A stretch of DNA of 64,000 nucleotides, taken from the NCBI GenBank assembly GCA_960531495.1, contig OY482861.1, forward strand, positions 1,302,001-1,366,000, given 5' to 3'. The notes beneath the pieces are model-generated. The model did not search any database and was not told where the DNA came from. It worked only from the letters and a program-made list of their open reading frames with translations. A program made the position numbers and the translations under genes. Below are positions 1-10,673 of this stretch, one piece after another. Numbering within the stretch: position 1 is the first letter of the stretch; each line of letters opens with the position of its first letter. This DNA comes from Zeus faber. Its lineage: Eukaryota; Chordata; Actinopteri; Zeiformes; Zeidae.

Positions 1-620
1 ATGGGATCACGTCGGGGTCACCAATTTGTCGTGTTCAAAATTTCCAAATCCGGAATGATGGGATGAAACTGGAACTTTGAGCTACGGAGAGTTTATAGGA
101 CGGTTTGAGAATCTACCAAAAAATAGAAAACGTTTTACGTCGACGTGGTTAGTCCTAAACTGCGTGTCTCATCTAGCATACATTTCACCCAGGAGTCTGC
201 AGAAACTTTGTTTCCTCGTCACTTTGTTACAAACGACAGACCCCCCTTTGCGAGGCGGTCCCGCCTTTGTTATTTCCCATCTCCCGAGTATCTAGTTTCA
301 GACTCCCCGCTGTGTGTGCGCCAGATTAACCGTTTCAGTGCCGGTTTCTAACTGGTTGCGTAGTTACACCCAGTGTCTTTAGACATGTTTTAATTTTGGC
401 TCTGACTGATCAATAAAACTGTATTTCATAATTACCCACTATATGAATGATAGTAATGTACATGAATAAATTTATGTAATGTATACTGTAGTATACACAC
501 ATATAGTTTTGCTATCGAGGATTAGTTCAATCTGTAATGTTATAGTTATAGTAGTAAAGTTATATGTAGTACGTAATAGTTATAGTATATGTATATATAT
601 ATATATATTTTTTTTTCTCA
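1..620. other. Intergenic DNA without a recognisable gene
   Basis: No reading frame here resembles a known protein. A canonical AATAAA hexamer lies at 412-417, after a stretch of moderate GC content and before very AT-rich DNA. It could mark the 3' end of a transcript that begins outside the window, but nothing else supports that. Around 541-600 there are several short TAGTTATAG-like words, followed by a TA dinucleotide run (about 592-608) and a T run (about 608-616). Confidence 0.4.
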
Positions 621-630
621 CAAAACCCAA

Positions 631-1308
631 CAGGAAGTCGGCCATTTTTAATTTTCCTGACTTTTTAGTCATATTTATGTTTTGTACTTTAGCGAAACTC
701 CTCCTTGGCGATTTATCGGATCGGCTTCAAACTTGACGAGTGTCTACAAGACACCTTCACAGCTTAACATTATCAAAATATATATATTTTTTGGCACACG
801 GTGTGGGCGTGGCAACACGTTAAATTTCATGTTCCAAAAGATACTTGGAAATTCACGAAACTTTGTGCACTCGTCAGTCCCAGTGTGGCAATTGATATTC
901 TATGGGTTCCGTGCTTGGGCATGGCAAAATGACCGGACACGCCCTGTTGAAAATTTCAAAACATCAAACCTATTCACTTTTTAACATGAAATTGGGTATA
1001 TTAATGTAACATCACTAGACTCAAAAAAAATTATATTGCCGCCATGACCGACACCCAACCAACAGGAAGGTGGCCATATTGGATTTAATGTGCGCAAACT
1101 CCTAGGGGATTCATCAGATCGACTTCAAAGTTCGCGAGTGTCTACAAGACACTTTGGGGATTAAATTTATTAAAACATTGGGTTTTCGTCACACAATGTG
1201 GGCATGGCACTGTGTTGAATTGAAGTGTTAACCTGACTTTTGGGGCCTTAAGAAACTCGAAAAATAACAAAACTTTACACACTCAAGATCAAACCTATTC
1301 ACTTTTTT
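631..1308. repeat. Diverged direct-repeat pair of a dispersed (fish-type) repeat
   Basis: Two diverged head-to-tail copies start with CAGGAAG(T/G)(C/T)GGCCAT at 631 and 1,063. Both continue with matching words in the same order: AAACTCCT, CGGATCGGCTTCAAA or CAGATCGACTTCAAA, and GAGTGTCTACAAGACAC. Both reach TCAAACCTATTCACTTTTT near 965 and 1,288. The second copy is shorter. The CAGGAAGTCGGCCAT start resembles tandem and dispersed repeats I associate with teleost genomes. No coding capacity is visible. Confidence 0.6.
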
Positions 1309-1319
1309 AGTATCTCCTC

Positions 1320-1600
1320 CGAGATCTGCATAGAATTCCGGCAGGTTTTCCTCTTGTCTTTCTCCTCCGTCGGCGTATTGGTAAACACAGTGGCGGCAGG
1401 ACAAAGAGATCTTAGTACGTACTCCGGTAAGTTGCGAAAAAGTCCGTATGAGGTGTCGAACAGACGTCCAGGAGTGCTTGTCGTTCATATTGTAATAGCG
1501 ACAGTGCACTGCATGCAAAAATAAGAACAATACAAATAGTAATAAACACAAAACTAAGAGTTGAATGCAGAGCCGGTGTGTCCATACTACGGCGCACCCG
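1320..1600 (-). pseudogene. Fragment resembling the N-terminal part of a fish LINE ORF2
   Basis: On the minus strand a short frame contains QYERQALLDVCS and TDFFATYRSTY. It then reaches a stop codon and, in the same frame, a basic block RRRRRKTRGKPAG. The order 'Y-x-R-x-x-LLD, then a basic KxRGKxAG block' is what I recall from the start of ORF2 in several teleost non-LTR retrotransposons, upstream of the endonuclease domain. The endonuclease and reverse transcriptase domains are missing and there is an in-frame stop, so this is a dead fragment. The clade cannot be assigned. It could instead be an unrelated chance frame, since the hydrophobic stretch before QYERQ is not diagnostic. Confidence 0.4.
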
Positions 1601-2435
1601 GAAGTTAGTCCGGGTTAACTCATAAGTTAGCTAGCTTCCTCTGCTGAACCAATATTTTACTAAAATGACTTTTACAACTCTCTTTGCTCCAACTTCCATC
1701 CTTAACAAAGAATCCCAAATGCATCATTTGCTAACTTTCCCACTTTCATTGTCTTTCACATCAACTTCCATAATCATTTCAGCCTGTCAACTAACTTTAC
1801 AGCTCTCTCGCCTTGTTATATTTTTTTCAAATAAATTTAAAGCCTTACAGTATCCTTTCCAGAAATCCTACCAGATATTTAGATTATAACGCTACTTTTA
1901 AACCAAGGACTCATGTGGGAAACTAGTTTGACATGTTGTGTACAACACACATACTATGCTTACTGTATCTCACATTTATACATTTGCTTGTTTTTAATCG
2001 CGATTTTCATCAGCCATGTAGCTAAACATACCCCGAGACACTGATAAAATGTCTCCGAACTCATCTCATCCATACGTGCTCCAGAGTGATCCATCGGCCA
2101 GGCGGTCACACGCCTCAAACATCATTTCAATCACCCAAGGATTCATTCATTCAACGCTTTTGCTAGGATGGGTCAAGAATAATCTATAATAATCATGTAT
2201 TTAATAATGTCGATTTTATTATTGGATAACATAAAGCAAATAAACAGACAAAAACCACGATTCTCTTGATCAATGCAAAATTGGCTACTTCATAAGTAAG
2301 GCATACATTTTTAATGTACAACACATCTCTGAGTACTTAAAAAAGCCCTCTATATAATACATTTCTCTTTATTCTTCTTCATAATATTGTTCTTATACTG
2401 TAGCTAACCAATAATAAATGAAATACTTTTTACCA
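1601..2435. other. AT-rich intergenic DNA, nothing recognised
   Basis: I see no coding region, RNA gene or clear repeat. Part of this stretch, nearest 2,435, may be the decayed 3' end of the hAT element whose transposase tail follows, but I could not find a matching left terminal inverted repeat. Confidence 0.4.
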
Positions 2436-2650
2436 TTAATGCAACTTCTGGTGCTCCTTCGTTTTGCTGATGGCCTTCTAGTCTGGATCATACGTTGTGA
2501 GGTTAAGCTTAATGCAGGCGTTGAGGCTTCCATCAGTTAAACTTAAGCGTAGGATGGTCTTAATGTTTCTCAGATGCGAGAAAGACTGCTCACATGCATT
2601 TGTAAAGCCAAACATGGTCAATACGGCATTACTCACACGCTGCATTGTGT
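2436..2650 (-). pseudogene. hAT-family transposase C-terminus (dimerisation region) remnant
   Basis: Read on the minus strand from about 2,650 down to 2,436, the translation contains MFGFTNACEQSFSHLRNIK followed by RLSLTDGSLNACIKLNL. This is the pattern of the hAT C-terminal dimerisation domain: FGS(T/S)..CE..FS.M..IK, then R.RLTD..L.A.L. An in-frame TAG (2,478-2,480) interrupts it a few residues before a second stop at 2,436-2,438. Everything upstream of this domain (the DDE catalytic part and BED finger) is not recognisable between here and the terminal repeat at 3,345. The copy is therefore internally deleted and inactive. Confidence 0.6.
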
Positions 2651-2702
2651 GCTGTGTGACGGGACGCTCGTTCCAAGTTTTAAGAATCAGCTGGTCTTCA
2701 GT

Positions 2703-2750
2703 TTCAAGTTCAAGTTCAAGTTCAAGAGATTATTTGTCACATACATATTG
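2703..2750 (+). repeat. (TTCAAG)n microsatellite with TTATTTGTCACATACATA motif
   Basis: Four TTCAAG hexamers at 2,703-2,726 are followed by ATTATTTGTCACATACATA. The combination of a CAAGTTCAAG run and TTTGTCACATACATA is a motif I associate with dispersed repeats in teleost genomes. It appears to interrupt the decayed hAT element. Confidence 0.5.
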
Positions 2751-2900
2751 AAGTTTTTTCGACTTCTGTCCACTTTTGTTCAGCTGATTGGTCCGACTCG
2801 AGGCAGGGAGTTTTCTTAATGTTTGTCTGTCTTACAGAGGGGATCGGCGCATGGGCTCGTAAGCAGTCCAGCAGTGGAACGCCATTCCTCCTGCTCCCAA

Positions 2901-2938
2901 GAGGATCATTATTATCCACAATTATTATAATGATCCTC
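2901..2938. repeat. Perfect 12-bp inverted repeat (hairpin)
   Basis: GAGGATCATTAT (2,901-2,912) and ATAATGATCCTC (2,927-2,938) are exact reverse complements separated by 14 bases. It could be a small fold-back element. No function is implied by context. Confidence 0.6.
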
Positions 2939-3305
2939 AGTGATACATATAATTGTGGCCTGCAAGTTGAAATGAACAGTAAAACTTTCGCCATGTCGGC
3001 GCACCACAGCCATCTCCTTCCCTAAGCCCTTACCTGTGGGCAGAGACTTCCACAAGTTGTGCCTGAGCAGAGACCCGGTAGGGGCAGGGCGCCGAGTAAA
3101 TGGCGCCCCGGAGTCTTTATGTTGTCCGCAGCCGGTGCTTGACTACTTTGTCCGCCACATTTATATTTTGAATTTTATTTTCAAGTTGTAATTTCTCTTA
3201 CCTGTTTTACTTTAAAATGACACAGAATAATAATTTATTACTTGTTAATTGTGATGAACAATTTTAGCTCAAAATTGTATGCGAGCCATATACCGTCATC
3301 AAAAG

Positions 3306-3345
3306 AGCCGTAATTGGCTCGCGAGCCATAGGTTCCCGACCCCTG
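3306..3345 (-). mobile_element. hAT-type terminal inverted repeat, one end only
   Basis: The minus-strand reading starts CAGGGGTCGGGAACCTATGG and continues into the palindrome GGCTCGCGAGCC (3,317-3,328). CAGGGGTCGG-A-CC-TTGGCTCGCGAGCC-like ends are typical of Charlie/SPIN-type hAT elements in vertebrates. With the transposase tail at 2,436-2,650 on the same strand, this would be the 5' end of that element. The partner end and an 8-bp target duplication (expected CTCTAGAT) were not found. Confidence 0.6.
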
Positions 3346-4225
3346 CTCTAGATTGATTCAATCTTTAAGCTTACTCAGATCTTCCTTGATCGGAACAATA
3401 TCTCAGTGAGTCGTCACCTTCACTTTTCGGGAATCTTGTGTTGCCTTTGCTGGACCTGTCCAGACGACTCCTTGTTGGATATCTTACGGCCGGTCTCTGA
3501 CTGCCGCTGGGCACACAACCTGGACATGAAGAGAGTCTCATCATCGTCGCCAGATTGTTGGATAAATTATCCTAGGTGGTCGGTGAGGTTAATCTGCCCG
3601 CTACAGGAAAACAAAACTGAGAGTATTAAAGATATTTATTCTGCAAAATAAAGAGAAAGATACCGTCATGCTTCAAAGCAGTGTTCTGATCAGTCTACCC
3701 CTATTACTGACGAAGAGGGCTTTATACCAAAGAGAGGTTGTGTGTCAGGTGTCATTTACAACTCTGATCCTCAGTCATATCCCTGGGTGTTCCCCCAAAC
3801 AGTGATTTAACAGTCAAACTTCGGTCACAGACACAATCCTACTGTACCATAAAACAAACACACAACGCTCTTTTAAGTCCCTCTTGTCCTTATCCTTATC
3901 TCCACACAAGGTTAAGTGAAGGATGGAATGTGGTCTGGTTTTTCCAATACTACAACTGAAATGTTTTAGACAGTTTTTACACACAGACACACACAGACAA
4001 TTTTTTTGTCTCTTTATATTAACTCTGAGTGACTCATAAAAACCCATAGACAATGAGTTTTATAACTAAGTAACATACAAAAGGCTATTGTCCTGTATAA
4101 AACATGTAAAACCTCATTCAAATAGTTGATGATGTGCATTTTTCTCTCACAGCCTACATACGTGCAACTGCGGCTCTAGCGCATGCCACTGTGATTGCAC
4201 TGACGTTTCACCTTCTGGACTTGAT
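3346..4225. other. Intergenic DNA, nothing recognised
   Basis: Short open frames occur but none resembles a known protein or shows a convincing start context. No repeat structure is evident by eye. Confidence 0.4.
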
Positions 4226-4305
4226 AGACCTGCTGGCTAATTTAAGGGTCTTATTGGCCCGACTTAATGGCCTTGTTGGCCGACTTGAAGGACCTGCTGG
4301 ATGCG
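4226..4305 (+). repeat. Short imperfect tandem repeat (about 21-24 bp unit)
   Basis: Four diverged units read approximately as GACTTGATAGACCTGCTGGC, then variants with GGTCTTATTGGCC, GGCCTTGTTGGCC and GGACCTGCTGG, each separated by a CGACTT-like word. The Leu-rich translation (LLARLNGLVGRLEG) is a by-product of the repeat. It could also be a relic of a coiled-coil coding stretch. Confidence 0.35.
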
Positions 4306-4969
4306 TTGCCAAGCCCGCTTTGCGCACTCAAAGTTGTACTGCCACTGCGGTCCAGGCCTTTTGCCCGTTCCTCCAAGCCTGGCTGTCTGTTTGGGCCCAC
4401 GAGTTCTGTGGAGCCTCAGCCTTCCGAGGGGTCTGAGGGTTCCGTGGGCCCTGGGTGTTCTGACATCATTGCTCTCAGCAATGCCTTGAGGTGAGGCCAA
4501 TCTTTTTACTCTTAAGCCCTCACCACATGTAGCTGTACTTGGCTATACAGCGAGCTAAACACTCTTGCAATAAGTACCCAGAGACAGGAGCGCACTTTTG
4601 GTATCGTTAATGAAAGCGGTGTAAAACTGTGGAACAGTAGAGAAATATGCAGATAAACGATCAATCTCTATGCAGATGTAGATAACGTGTTAATACGTTG
4701 TCATAGCTCCCACATTGTATACATACAACAATAACATGAATTATCTCACAAATTGTGCTTTCTCAAGGGCAGTGAAGAGGCTGATGGAAGAGATGTTAAT
4801 CCGGGTCTGGGACATGATCAGATTGGCTGAGTGTGCCTTGATCTGTTTATGCCTGTTCTGATTTTACTATTATATTATTATACTATCATCCAAATGCTAT
4901 GATGTTGCAATACTGACTGCGCGGGGGGCGCACCGGGAGGCAGAACAACCGTGTTTTGGTTGCATCTAA
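4306..4969. other. Intergenic DNA, nothing recognised
   Basis: The stretch is GC-rich at first (4,320-4,500) and then AT-rich. Overlapping short open frames exist on both strands around 4,264-4,500, as expected for GC-rich DNA. None looks like a known protein. Confidence 0.35.
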
Positions 4970-5099
4970 ATTTTTTAGTATGGCTTTTAAGTTGGTTTTT
5001 AACTGTATTTCTGTGTTTGTATTGGAACTGATTTTTTTAATCTGGCTTTTAAATCAGTTTTGAAACTGTATTTCTGTATCAGGATTGGGTCTGAATTTT
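4970..5099 (+). repeat. About 62-bp diverged tandem duplication
   Basis: TGGCTTTTAAGTTGG at 4,981 and TGGCTTTTAAATCAG at 5,043 start two copies. Both continue with AACTGTATTTCTGT and end in CTGA followed by a T run. The spacing is 62 bp. Confidence 0.55.
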
Positions 5100-5263
5100 T
5101 GGGACACATCATCAGTAGTGGACCCCAGGACCATGGGGTGTTTGACCATTATCACTAGACACCCTCGCCTGAGGAAGGCCCTCCCGTGGTTGATCAAGCC
5201 TCGGAGTGTGTCCCATAGCCAATTGGAGTTCAATTTGGGTTATGCTCGATTGTGGGTAGGCAA

Positions 5264-5333
5264 AGAGTTTTGCTAAGCATTAATTTAGAATGATTTATGT
5301 TAAGAGTTTTGCTAAACATTAATTTTGAATGAC
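5264..5333 (+). repeat. Short tandem duplication (39-bp period)
   Basis: AGAGTTTTGCTAA(G/A)CATTAATTT starts at 5,264 and again at 5,303, and each copy runs into (A/T)GAATGA. Confidence 0.6.
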
Positions 5334-5725
5334 CAATTTACTAATGCTTCATGCAATTATGCCATGTCAAGGTTGGTATGGTAAATTATAAAAAATAAAT
5401 AAAAGGTTACGTTTAATAGGTATGTATTTAGAGGTGTCTTGTGTTCCTACTTTGTGTCAGGGTCTTCTGTAGGTTCAGAATGAAGTTAGCTCCTCGGCAC
5501 ATCTGAATTTATGGGGCATAGCTCCACCCATTTTTTGGAATAAACTCCTTTTATTTTCTTTGTTTTCTTCCAATAAAAATCCTATGGTTTTAACCAATTG
5601 GGGATGGGGGGATGGGTTTTAACCAACTTCATCTTTCATTTTCATAAACGTCCTTTACTTACTCAACTTACTACGCCGGATCGAGCTGTACACTCTACCT
5701 TCATCCACTCCCTCATTTTCATGAG
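5334..5725. other. Intergenic DNA bordering the purine-rich array
   Basis: No gene is seen. Just before the array is a small inverted repeat, CCCTCA-TTTTCA-TGAGGG, at 5,710-5,727. Confidence 0.35.
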
Positions 5726-8700
5726 GGAAAGGAGGATAGAAAGAAGGAATGAATGAAAGATTGAAAGAAAGATTGAAAGAAAGATTGAAAGATTGAAGGA
5801 AAGAATGAAAGAAAGATTGAAAGAAAAATTGAAAGAAAGATTGAAAGAAAGATTGAAAGACTGAAGGAAAGAATGAAAGAAAGATGGAAAGAAAGATGGA
5901 AAGAAAGATTGACAGAAAGAAAGATTGAAAGAAATATTGAAAGAAAGATTGAAAGATTGAAAGAAAGAATGAAAGAAAGATTGAAAGATTGAAAGATTGA
6001 AAGAAAGAATGAAAGAAAGACTGAAAGATTGAAAGAAAAATTGAAAGAAAGATTGAAAGATTGAAAGATTGAAAGAAAGATTGAAAGTTTGAAAGACAGA
6101 TTGAAAGACTGAAAGAAAGATTGCAAGAAAGATTGAAAAAACAGAAAGATTTAAAGATAGAATAAAAGAAAGATTGAAAGAAAGATTGAAAAAAAAGAAA
6201 GATTGAAAGAAATATTGAAAGACAGAAAGATTGAAAGAAACAATTAAAGAAAGATTGAAAGATTAAAATAAAGAATGAAAGAACGATTGAAAGAAAGATT
6301 GAAAGAAAGATTGAAAGAAAGATTGAAAGAAAGATTGAATGAAAGATTGAAAGAAAGAATGAAACAAAGATTGAAATAAAGAACGAAAGAAAGACTGAAA
6401 GAAAGAATGACGGACAGAAAGATTGAAAGAAAGAATGAATGAAAGATTGAAAAAAAGATTGAAAGACTGAAAGAAAGAATGAAAGAAAGATTGAAAGATT
6501 AAACAATTGAAAGAACGATTGCAAGAAAGATTGAAAAAAGAAAGATTGAAAGAAAGAATGAAAGACTGAAGGAAAGAATGAAAGAAAGATTGAAAGATTA
6601 AAAGAAAGAATGAAAGAAAGATTGAAAAATTGAAAGATTGAAAGAAAGACTAAAAGAAAGAAAGAACGATTGAAAGAAAGATTGAAAGAAAGAATGAAAG
6701 AAAGATTGAAAGAAACATTGAAAGAAAGATTGAAAGATTAAAAGAAAGAATGAAAGAAAGATTGAAAAATTGAAAGAATGAAAGAAAGACTAAAAGAAAG
6801 AAAGAACGATTGAAAGAAAGATTGAAAGAAAGAATGAAAGAATGAATGAAAGAAAGATTGAAAGATTAAACAATTGAAAGAAAGATTGCAAGAAAGATTG
6901 AAAAAAGAAAGATTGAAAGAAAGAATGAAAGAAAGATTAAAAGAAAGATGGAAAGAAAGTTTGAAAGAAAGAAAGATTGAAAGAGATAAAAGAAAGATTG
7001 AAAGAAATAATGAAAGAAAGATTGAACGATTGGAAGAAATATTGAAAGAGAAAAATTGAAAGTAAGAAAGATTGAAAGAAAGAATGAAAGAAAGATTGAA
7101 AGATTGAAAGAAAGAATGAAAGAAAGATTGAAAGATTGAAATATTTAAAGAAAGAATGAAAGAAAGATTGAACGATTGAAAGAAAGATTGAAAGAAAGAT
7201 TGAATGATTGAAATATTTAAAGAAAGATTGAAAGATTGAAAGAACGATTGAAAGAAAGAATGAAAGAAAAATTGACTGATTGAAAGAAATATTGAAAAAA
7301 GAAACATTGAAAGAAAGAATGAAAGAAAGATTGAAAGAAAGATGGAAAGAAAGATTGAAAGAAAGAAAGATTGAAAGAAATAATGAAAGAAAGATTGAAC
7401 GATTGGAAGAAATATTGAAAGATAGAAAAATTGAAAGTAAGAAAGATTGAAAGAAAGAATGAAAGAAAGATTGAAAGATTGAAAGAAAGAATGAAAGAAA
7501 AATTGAAAGATTGAAAGAAAGAATGAAAGAAAGATTGAAATATTGAAAGAAAGATTGAAATAAAGATTGAAAGTTTGAAAGAAAGATTGAAAGAAAGATT
7601 TAAAGAAAGAAAGATTGAAAGAAATATTGAAAGAAAGATTGAAAGATTGAAAGAAAGATTGAAAGAAAGAATGAAAGAAAGATTGAAAGATTGAAATAAA
7701 GAATGAAAGAAAGATTGAAAGATTGAAAGATTGAAATAAAGAATGAAAGTTTGAAAGAAAGATTGAAAGAATAACAAAAGAAAGATTGAAAGATTGGAAG
7801 AAATATTGAAAGATAGAAAAATTGAAAGTAAGAAAGATTGAAAGAAAGAATTAAAGAAAGATTGAAAGATTGAAAGAAAGAATGAAAGAAAGATTGAAAT
7901 ATTGAAAGAAAATATTGAAATAAAGATTGAAAGTTTGAAAGAAAGATTGAAAGAAAGATTTAAAGAAAGAAAGATTGAAAGAAATATTGAAAGAAAGATT
8001 GAAAGATTGAAAGAAAGATTGAAAGAAAGAATGAAAGAAAGATTGAAAGATTGAAATAAAGAATGAAAGTTTGAAAGAAAGATTGAAAGAAAGATTTAAA
8101 AAAAGAAAGATTGAAAGTAAGAAAGATTGAAAGACATATTGAAAGAAAGATTGAAAGATTGAAAGAAAGATTGAAAGAAAGAATGAAAGAAAGATTGAAA
8201 GAAAGATTGTAAGACTGAAGGAAAGAATGAAAGAAAGATTGAAAGAAAGAAAGATTGAAAGATTGAATGATTGAAAGATTGAATGATTGAAAGATTGAAA
8301 GAAAGATTGAATGACTGAAAGATTGAAAGAAATATTGAAAGTTTGAAAGAAAGATTGAAAGACTGAAAGATAGATTGAAAGATTGAAGATTGAAAGATTG
8401 AAAGAAAGATTGAAAGAAAGATTGAACGACTGAAAGATTGAAAGAAAGATTGAAAGTTTGAAAGAAAGATTGAAAGACTGAAAGAAATAATGAAAGAAAG
8501 ATTGAAAGAAAGAATGAAAGAAATATTGAAAGAAAGATGGAAAGAAAGATTGAAAGAAAGAAAGATTGAAAGAAATAATAAAAGAAAGATTGAACGATTG
8601 GAAGAAATATTGAAAGTAAGATTGAAAGTTTGAAAGAAAGATTGAAAGAAAAATTGAAAGAAAGATTGAAAGACTGAAGGAAAGAATGAGTGAAAGATTG

Positions 8701-9941
8701 AAAGAAAGATTAAAAGAAAAAAAGATTGAAAGTATTAAAGACTGAAAAAAATATTGAAAGAAAGATTGAAAGATTGAAAGATATAACAAAAGAAAGATTG
8801 AAAGAAATAATGAAAGAAAGATTGAACGATTGGAAGAAATATTGAAAGATAGAAAAATTGAAAGATTGAAAGATTGAAAGAACGAATGAAAGAAAGATTG
8901 AAATATTGAAAGAAAGAATGAAAGAAAGACTGAAAGATTGAAAGAAAGATTGAAATATTTAAAGAAAGATTGAAAGAAAGAATGAAAGAACAATTGAAAG
9001 AAAGAATGAAAGAATGAAAGAAAAACTGACAGATTGAAAGAAATATTGAAAAAAGAAAGATTGAAAGAAAGAATGAAAGAAAGATTGAAAGAAAGATGGA
9101 AAGAAAGATTGAAAGAAAGAAAAATTGAAAGAAATAATAAAAGAAAGATTGAACGATTGGAAGAAATATTGAAAGATAGAAAAATTGAAAGTAAGAAAGA
9201 TTGAAAGAAAGAATGAAAGAAAGATTGAAAGATTGAAATATTGAAAGAAAGAATGAAAGAAAGACTGAAAGATTGAAAGAAAGATTGAAAGAAAGATTGA
9301 ATGATTGAAATATTTAAAGAAAGATTGAAAGAAAGAATGAAAGAACAATTGAAAGAAAGAATGAAAGAATGAAAGAAAAACTGACAGATTGAAAGAAATA
9401 TTGAAAAAAGAAAGATTGAAAGAAAGAATGAAAGAAAGATTGAAAGAAAGATGGAAAGAAAGATTGAAAGAAAGAAAGATTGAAAGAAATAATAAAAGAA
9501 AGATTGAACGATTGGAAGAAATATTGAAAGATAGAAAAATTGAAAGTAAGAAAGATTGAAAGAAAGAATGAAAGAACAATTGAAAGAAAGAATGAAAGAA
9601 TGAAAGAAAAACTGACAGATTGAAAGAAATATTGAAAAAAGAAAGATTGAAAGAAAGAATGAAAGAAAGATTGAAAGAAAGATGGAAAGAAAGATTGAAA
9701 GAAAGAAAGATTGAAAGAAATAATAAAAGAAAGATTGAACGATTGGAAGAAATATTGAAAGATAGAAAAATTGAAAGTAAGAAAGATTGAAAGAAAGAAT
9801 GAAAGAAAGATTGAAAGATTGACAGAAAGAATGACAGAAAGATTGAAAGATTGAAATATTGAAAGAAAGAATGAAAAAAAGATTGAAAGACTGAAAGAAA
9901 GAATGAAAGAAACAAAGATTGAAAGAAAGATTTAAAAAAAA
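5726..9941 (+). repeat. GAAA/GATT/GAAT purine-rich tandem array, left block
   Basis: About 4.2 kb made almost entirely of the tetranucleotide words GAAA, GATT and GAAT, typically GAAAGAAAGATT or GAAAGATTGAAAGAATG. The plus strand is nearly all purine with a T every 8-16 bases. Larger blocks repeat inside it: a segment marked by GAACAATTGAAAGAAAGAAT recurs near 8,989, 9,343 and 9,572. A variant marked by GAACGATTGGAAGAAATATT recurs near 7,025, 7,400, 8,595, 8,825, 9,150, 9,510 and 9,740. The minus strand has long open frames rich in Phe, Ser, Leu, Ile and Gln because the repeat words contain no minus-strand stop codon. These are not genes. Confidence 0.95.
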
Positions 9942-10128
9942 TGAGTACTAGTCACTTTTAAAAAATCATTTGTCCTATGGATTAAATGCCATACACACTT
10001 GCATCTCTCCCCTCCCACCCCACACACATTCACATGACCAATCCTCCCAACACCCACACACACATGCGTACATGCACACACACACACACACACACACACA
10101 CTAGCACAGGAATAAATGTACCCGTACA
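9942..10128. repeat. Spacer with CA-rich tract and (CA)n microsatellite
   Basis: A pyrimidine- and CA-rich stretch begins after the purine array and contains a CA dinucleotide run at about 10,074-10,101. It separates the GAAA/GATT block from the sushi LTR. Confidence 0.7.
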
Positions 10129-10233
10129 TGTTAGGCCCACGGCCTCCCAGCGCCACTAGAGGCCGCCCTTGCCCCATCTGCAGCTCCCTACTCAGACCCA
10201 ATTGCACACACCTGGGATCAATTACCCGCACTG

Positions 10234-10240
10234 TATTTAG
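10234..10240 (+). promoter_or_regulatory. TATA-like box of the sushi LTR
   Basis: TATTTAG lies 30 bases upstream of the segment (10,264-10,273) that is complementary to the primer binding site. This is the normal spacing from a TATA box to a transcription start. Confidence 0.5.
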
Positions 10241-10310
10241 CCCCAGCTTCCTAGCCATTCCTTGCCAGACCGTCAACTAGCTTTCCCCGAGTTGCATCGC
10301 GATTGGCTCC

Positions 10311-10390
10311 CTTCCTAGTTCCTAGTTCCTAGTTCCTAGTTCCTAGTTCCTAGTTCCTAGTTCCCAGTTCCCAGTTCCAAGTTCCTAGTT
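10311..10390 (+). repeat. Heptamer tandem repeat (TTCCTAG)n inside the LTR
   Basis: About eleven copies of a 7-bp unit, TTCCTAG, with variants TTCCCAG and TTCCAAG near the right end. They lie inside the transcribed part of the LTR and probably expanded after, or during, spread of the element. Confidence 0.85.
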
Positions 10391-10579
10391 TATGTCTTGT
10401 TGTCTCGCCTTCCCTTCACCTGTCTGTCTCCGCTTGTCGACCAGGACTCTCCACCCAGCCTGGTTCCCCGTCTCTCCACCCGGATCCTGGACCCCATCTC
10501 CTGGTCATCATCGTCCCTGCCCTGCCCTGCTCCATCCCCTCCCGACCAGGTCCCCCCGGCCAGCTCCACCGTCCCGGTT

Positions 10580-10585
10580 AATAAA
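10580..10585 (+). terminator. Polyadenylation signal AATAAA in the sushi LTR
   Basis: A canonical hexamer 67 bases before the proposed LTR end, positioned as expected for the R/U5 region of an LTR. Confidence 0.55.
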
Positions 10586-10654
10586 CATCCCTTGCCTGCC
10601 TCCCGTGTCCCTGTGTCGTGCGTTTGGGTTCCTCCCTGTTCGGGTCGTGACAGT

Positions 10655-10664
10655 ACGGTCTGGC
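10655..10664 (+). promoter_or_regulatory. Primer binding site, self-priming type
   Basis: ACGGTCTGGC lies two bases after the LTR end. It is the exact reverse complement of GCCAGACCGT at 10,264-10,273 inside the same LTR, at the predicted 5' end of the transcript. Elements of the Tf1/sushi group prime minus-strand synthesis by folding the 5' end of their own RNA onto this site rather than using a host tRNA. The 10-bp match and its position support that mechanism here. Confidence 0.65.
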
Positions 10665-10673
10665 CAGGAAAAC

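Larger units (their letters stand above)
10129..10652 (+). repeat. 5' LTR of the sushi-like element
   Basis: The proposed LTR starts TGTTAGGCCCACGGCC at 10,129 and ends GGGTCGTGACA at 10,652, giving TG...CA ends and 524 bp. A TATTTAG box lies at 10,234-10,240 and an AATAAA polyadenylation signal at 10,580-10,585. The likely transcription start is near 10,264, about 30 bases downstream of the TATA-like box. That would make U3 about 135 bp and R+U5 about 389 bp. The left boundary is inferred from the TG and from the change in composition, since no second LTR is present for comparison. Confidence 0.65.

Noticed and set aside
1665..1889. 74-codon plus-strand open frame
   Set aside because: Hydrophobic, Ser/Thr/Leu-rich, in AT-rich DNA with no recognisable motif and no neighbouring gene structure.
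2201..2435. Possible left terminal inverted repeat of the hAT element
   Set aside because: No CAGGGGTC-like end and no CTCTAGAT duplication could be found by eye.
5655..9915. Minus-strand open frames of 135-380 codons rich in Phe, Ser, Leu, Ile and Gln
   Set aside because: The array words GAAA, GATT and GAAT contain no stop codon in any minus-strand frame, so long open frames are automatic. There is no domain, no start context and no varied amino acid content.
10074..10101. CA run as a possible Z-DNA regulatory element
   Set aside because: Ordinary dinucleotide microsatellite; nothing in its surroundings supports a regulatory role.
10392..10673. Upstream extension of the sushi gag frame into the LTR
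   Set aside because: It would start inside the LTR, before the primer binding site. The gag ATG at 10,674 directly after the primer site is the family-typical start.
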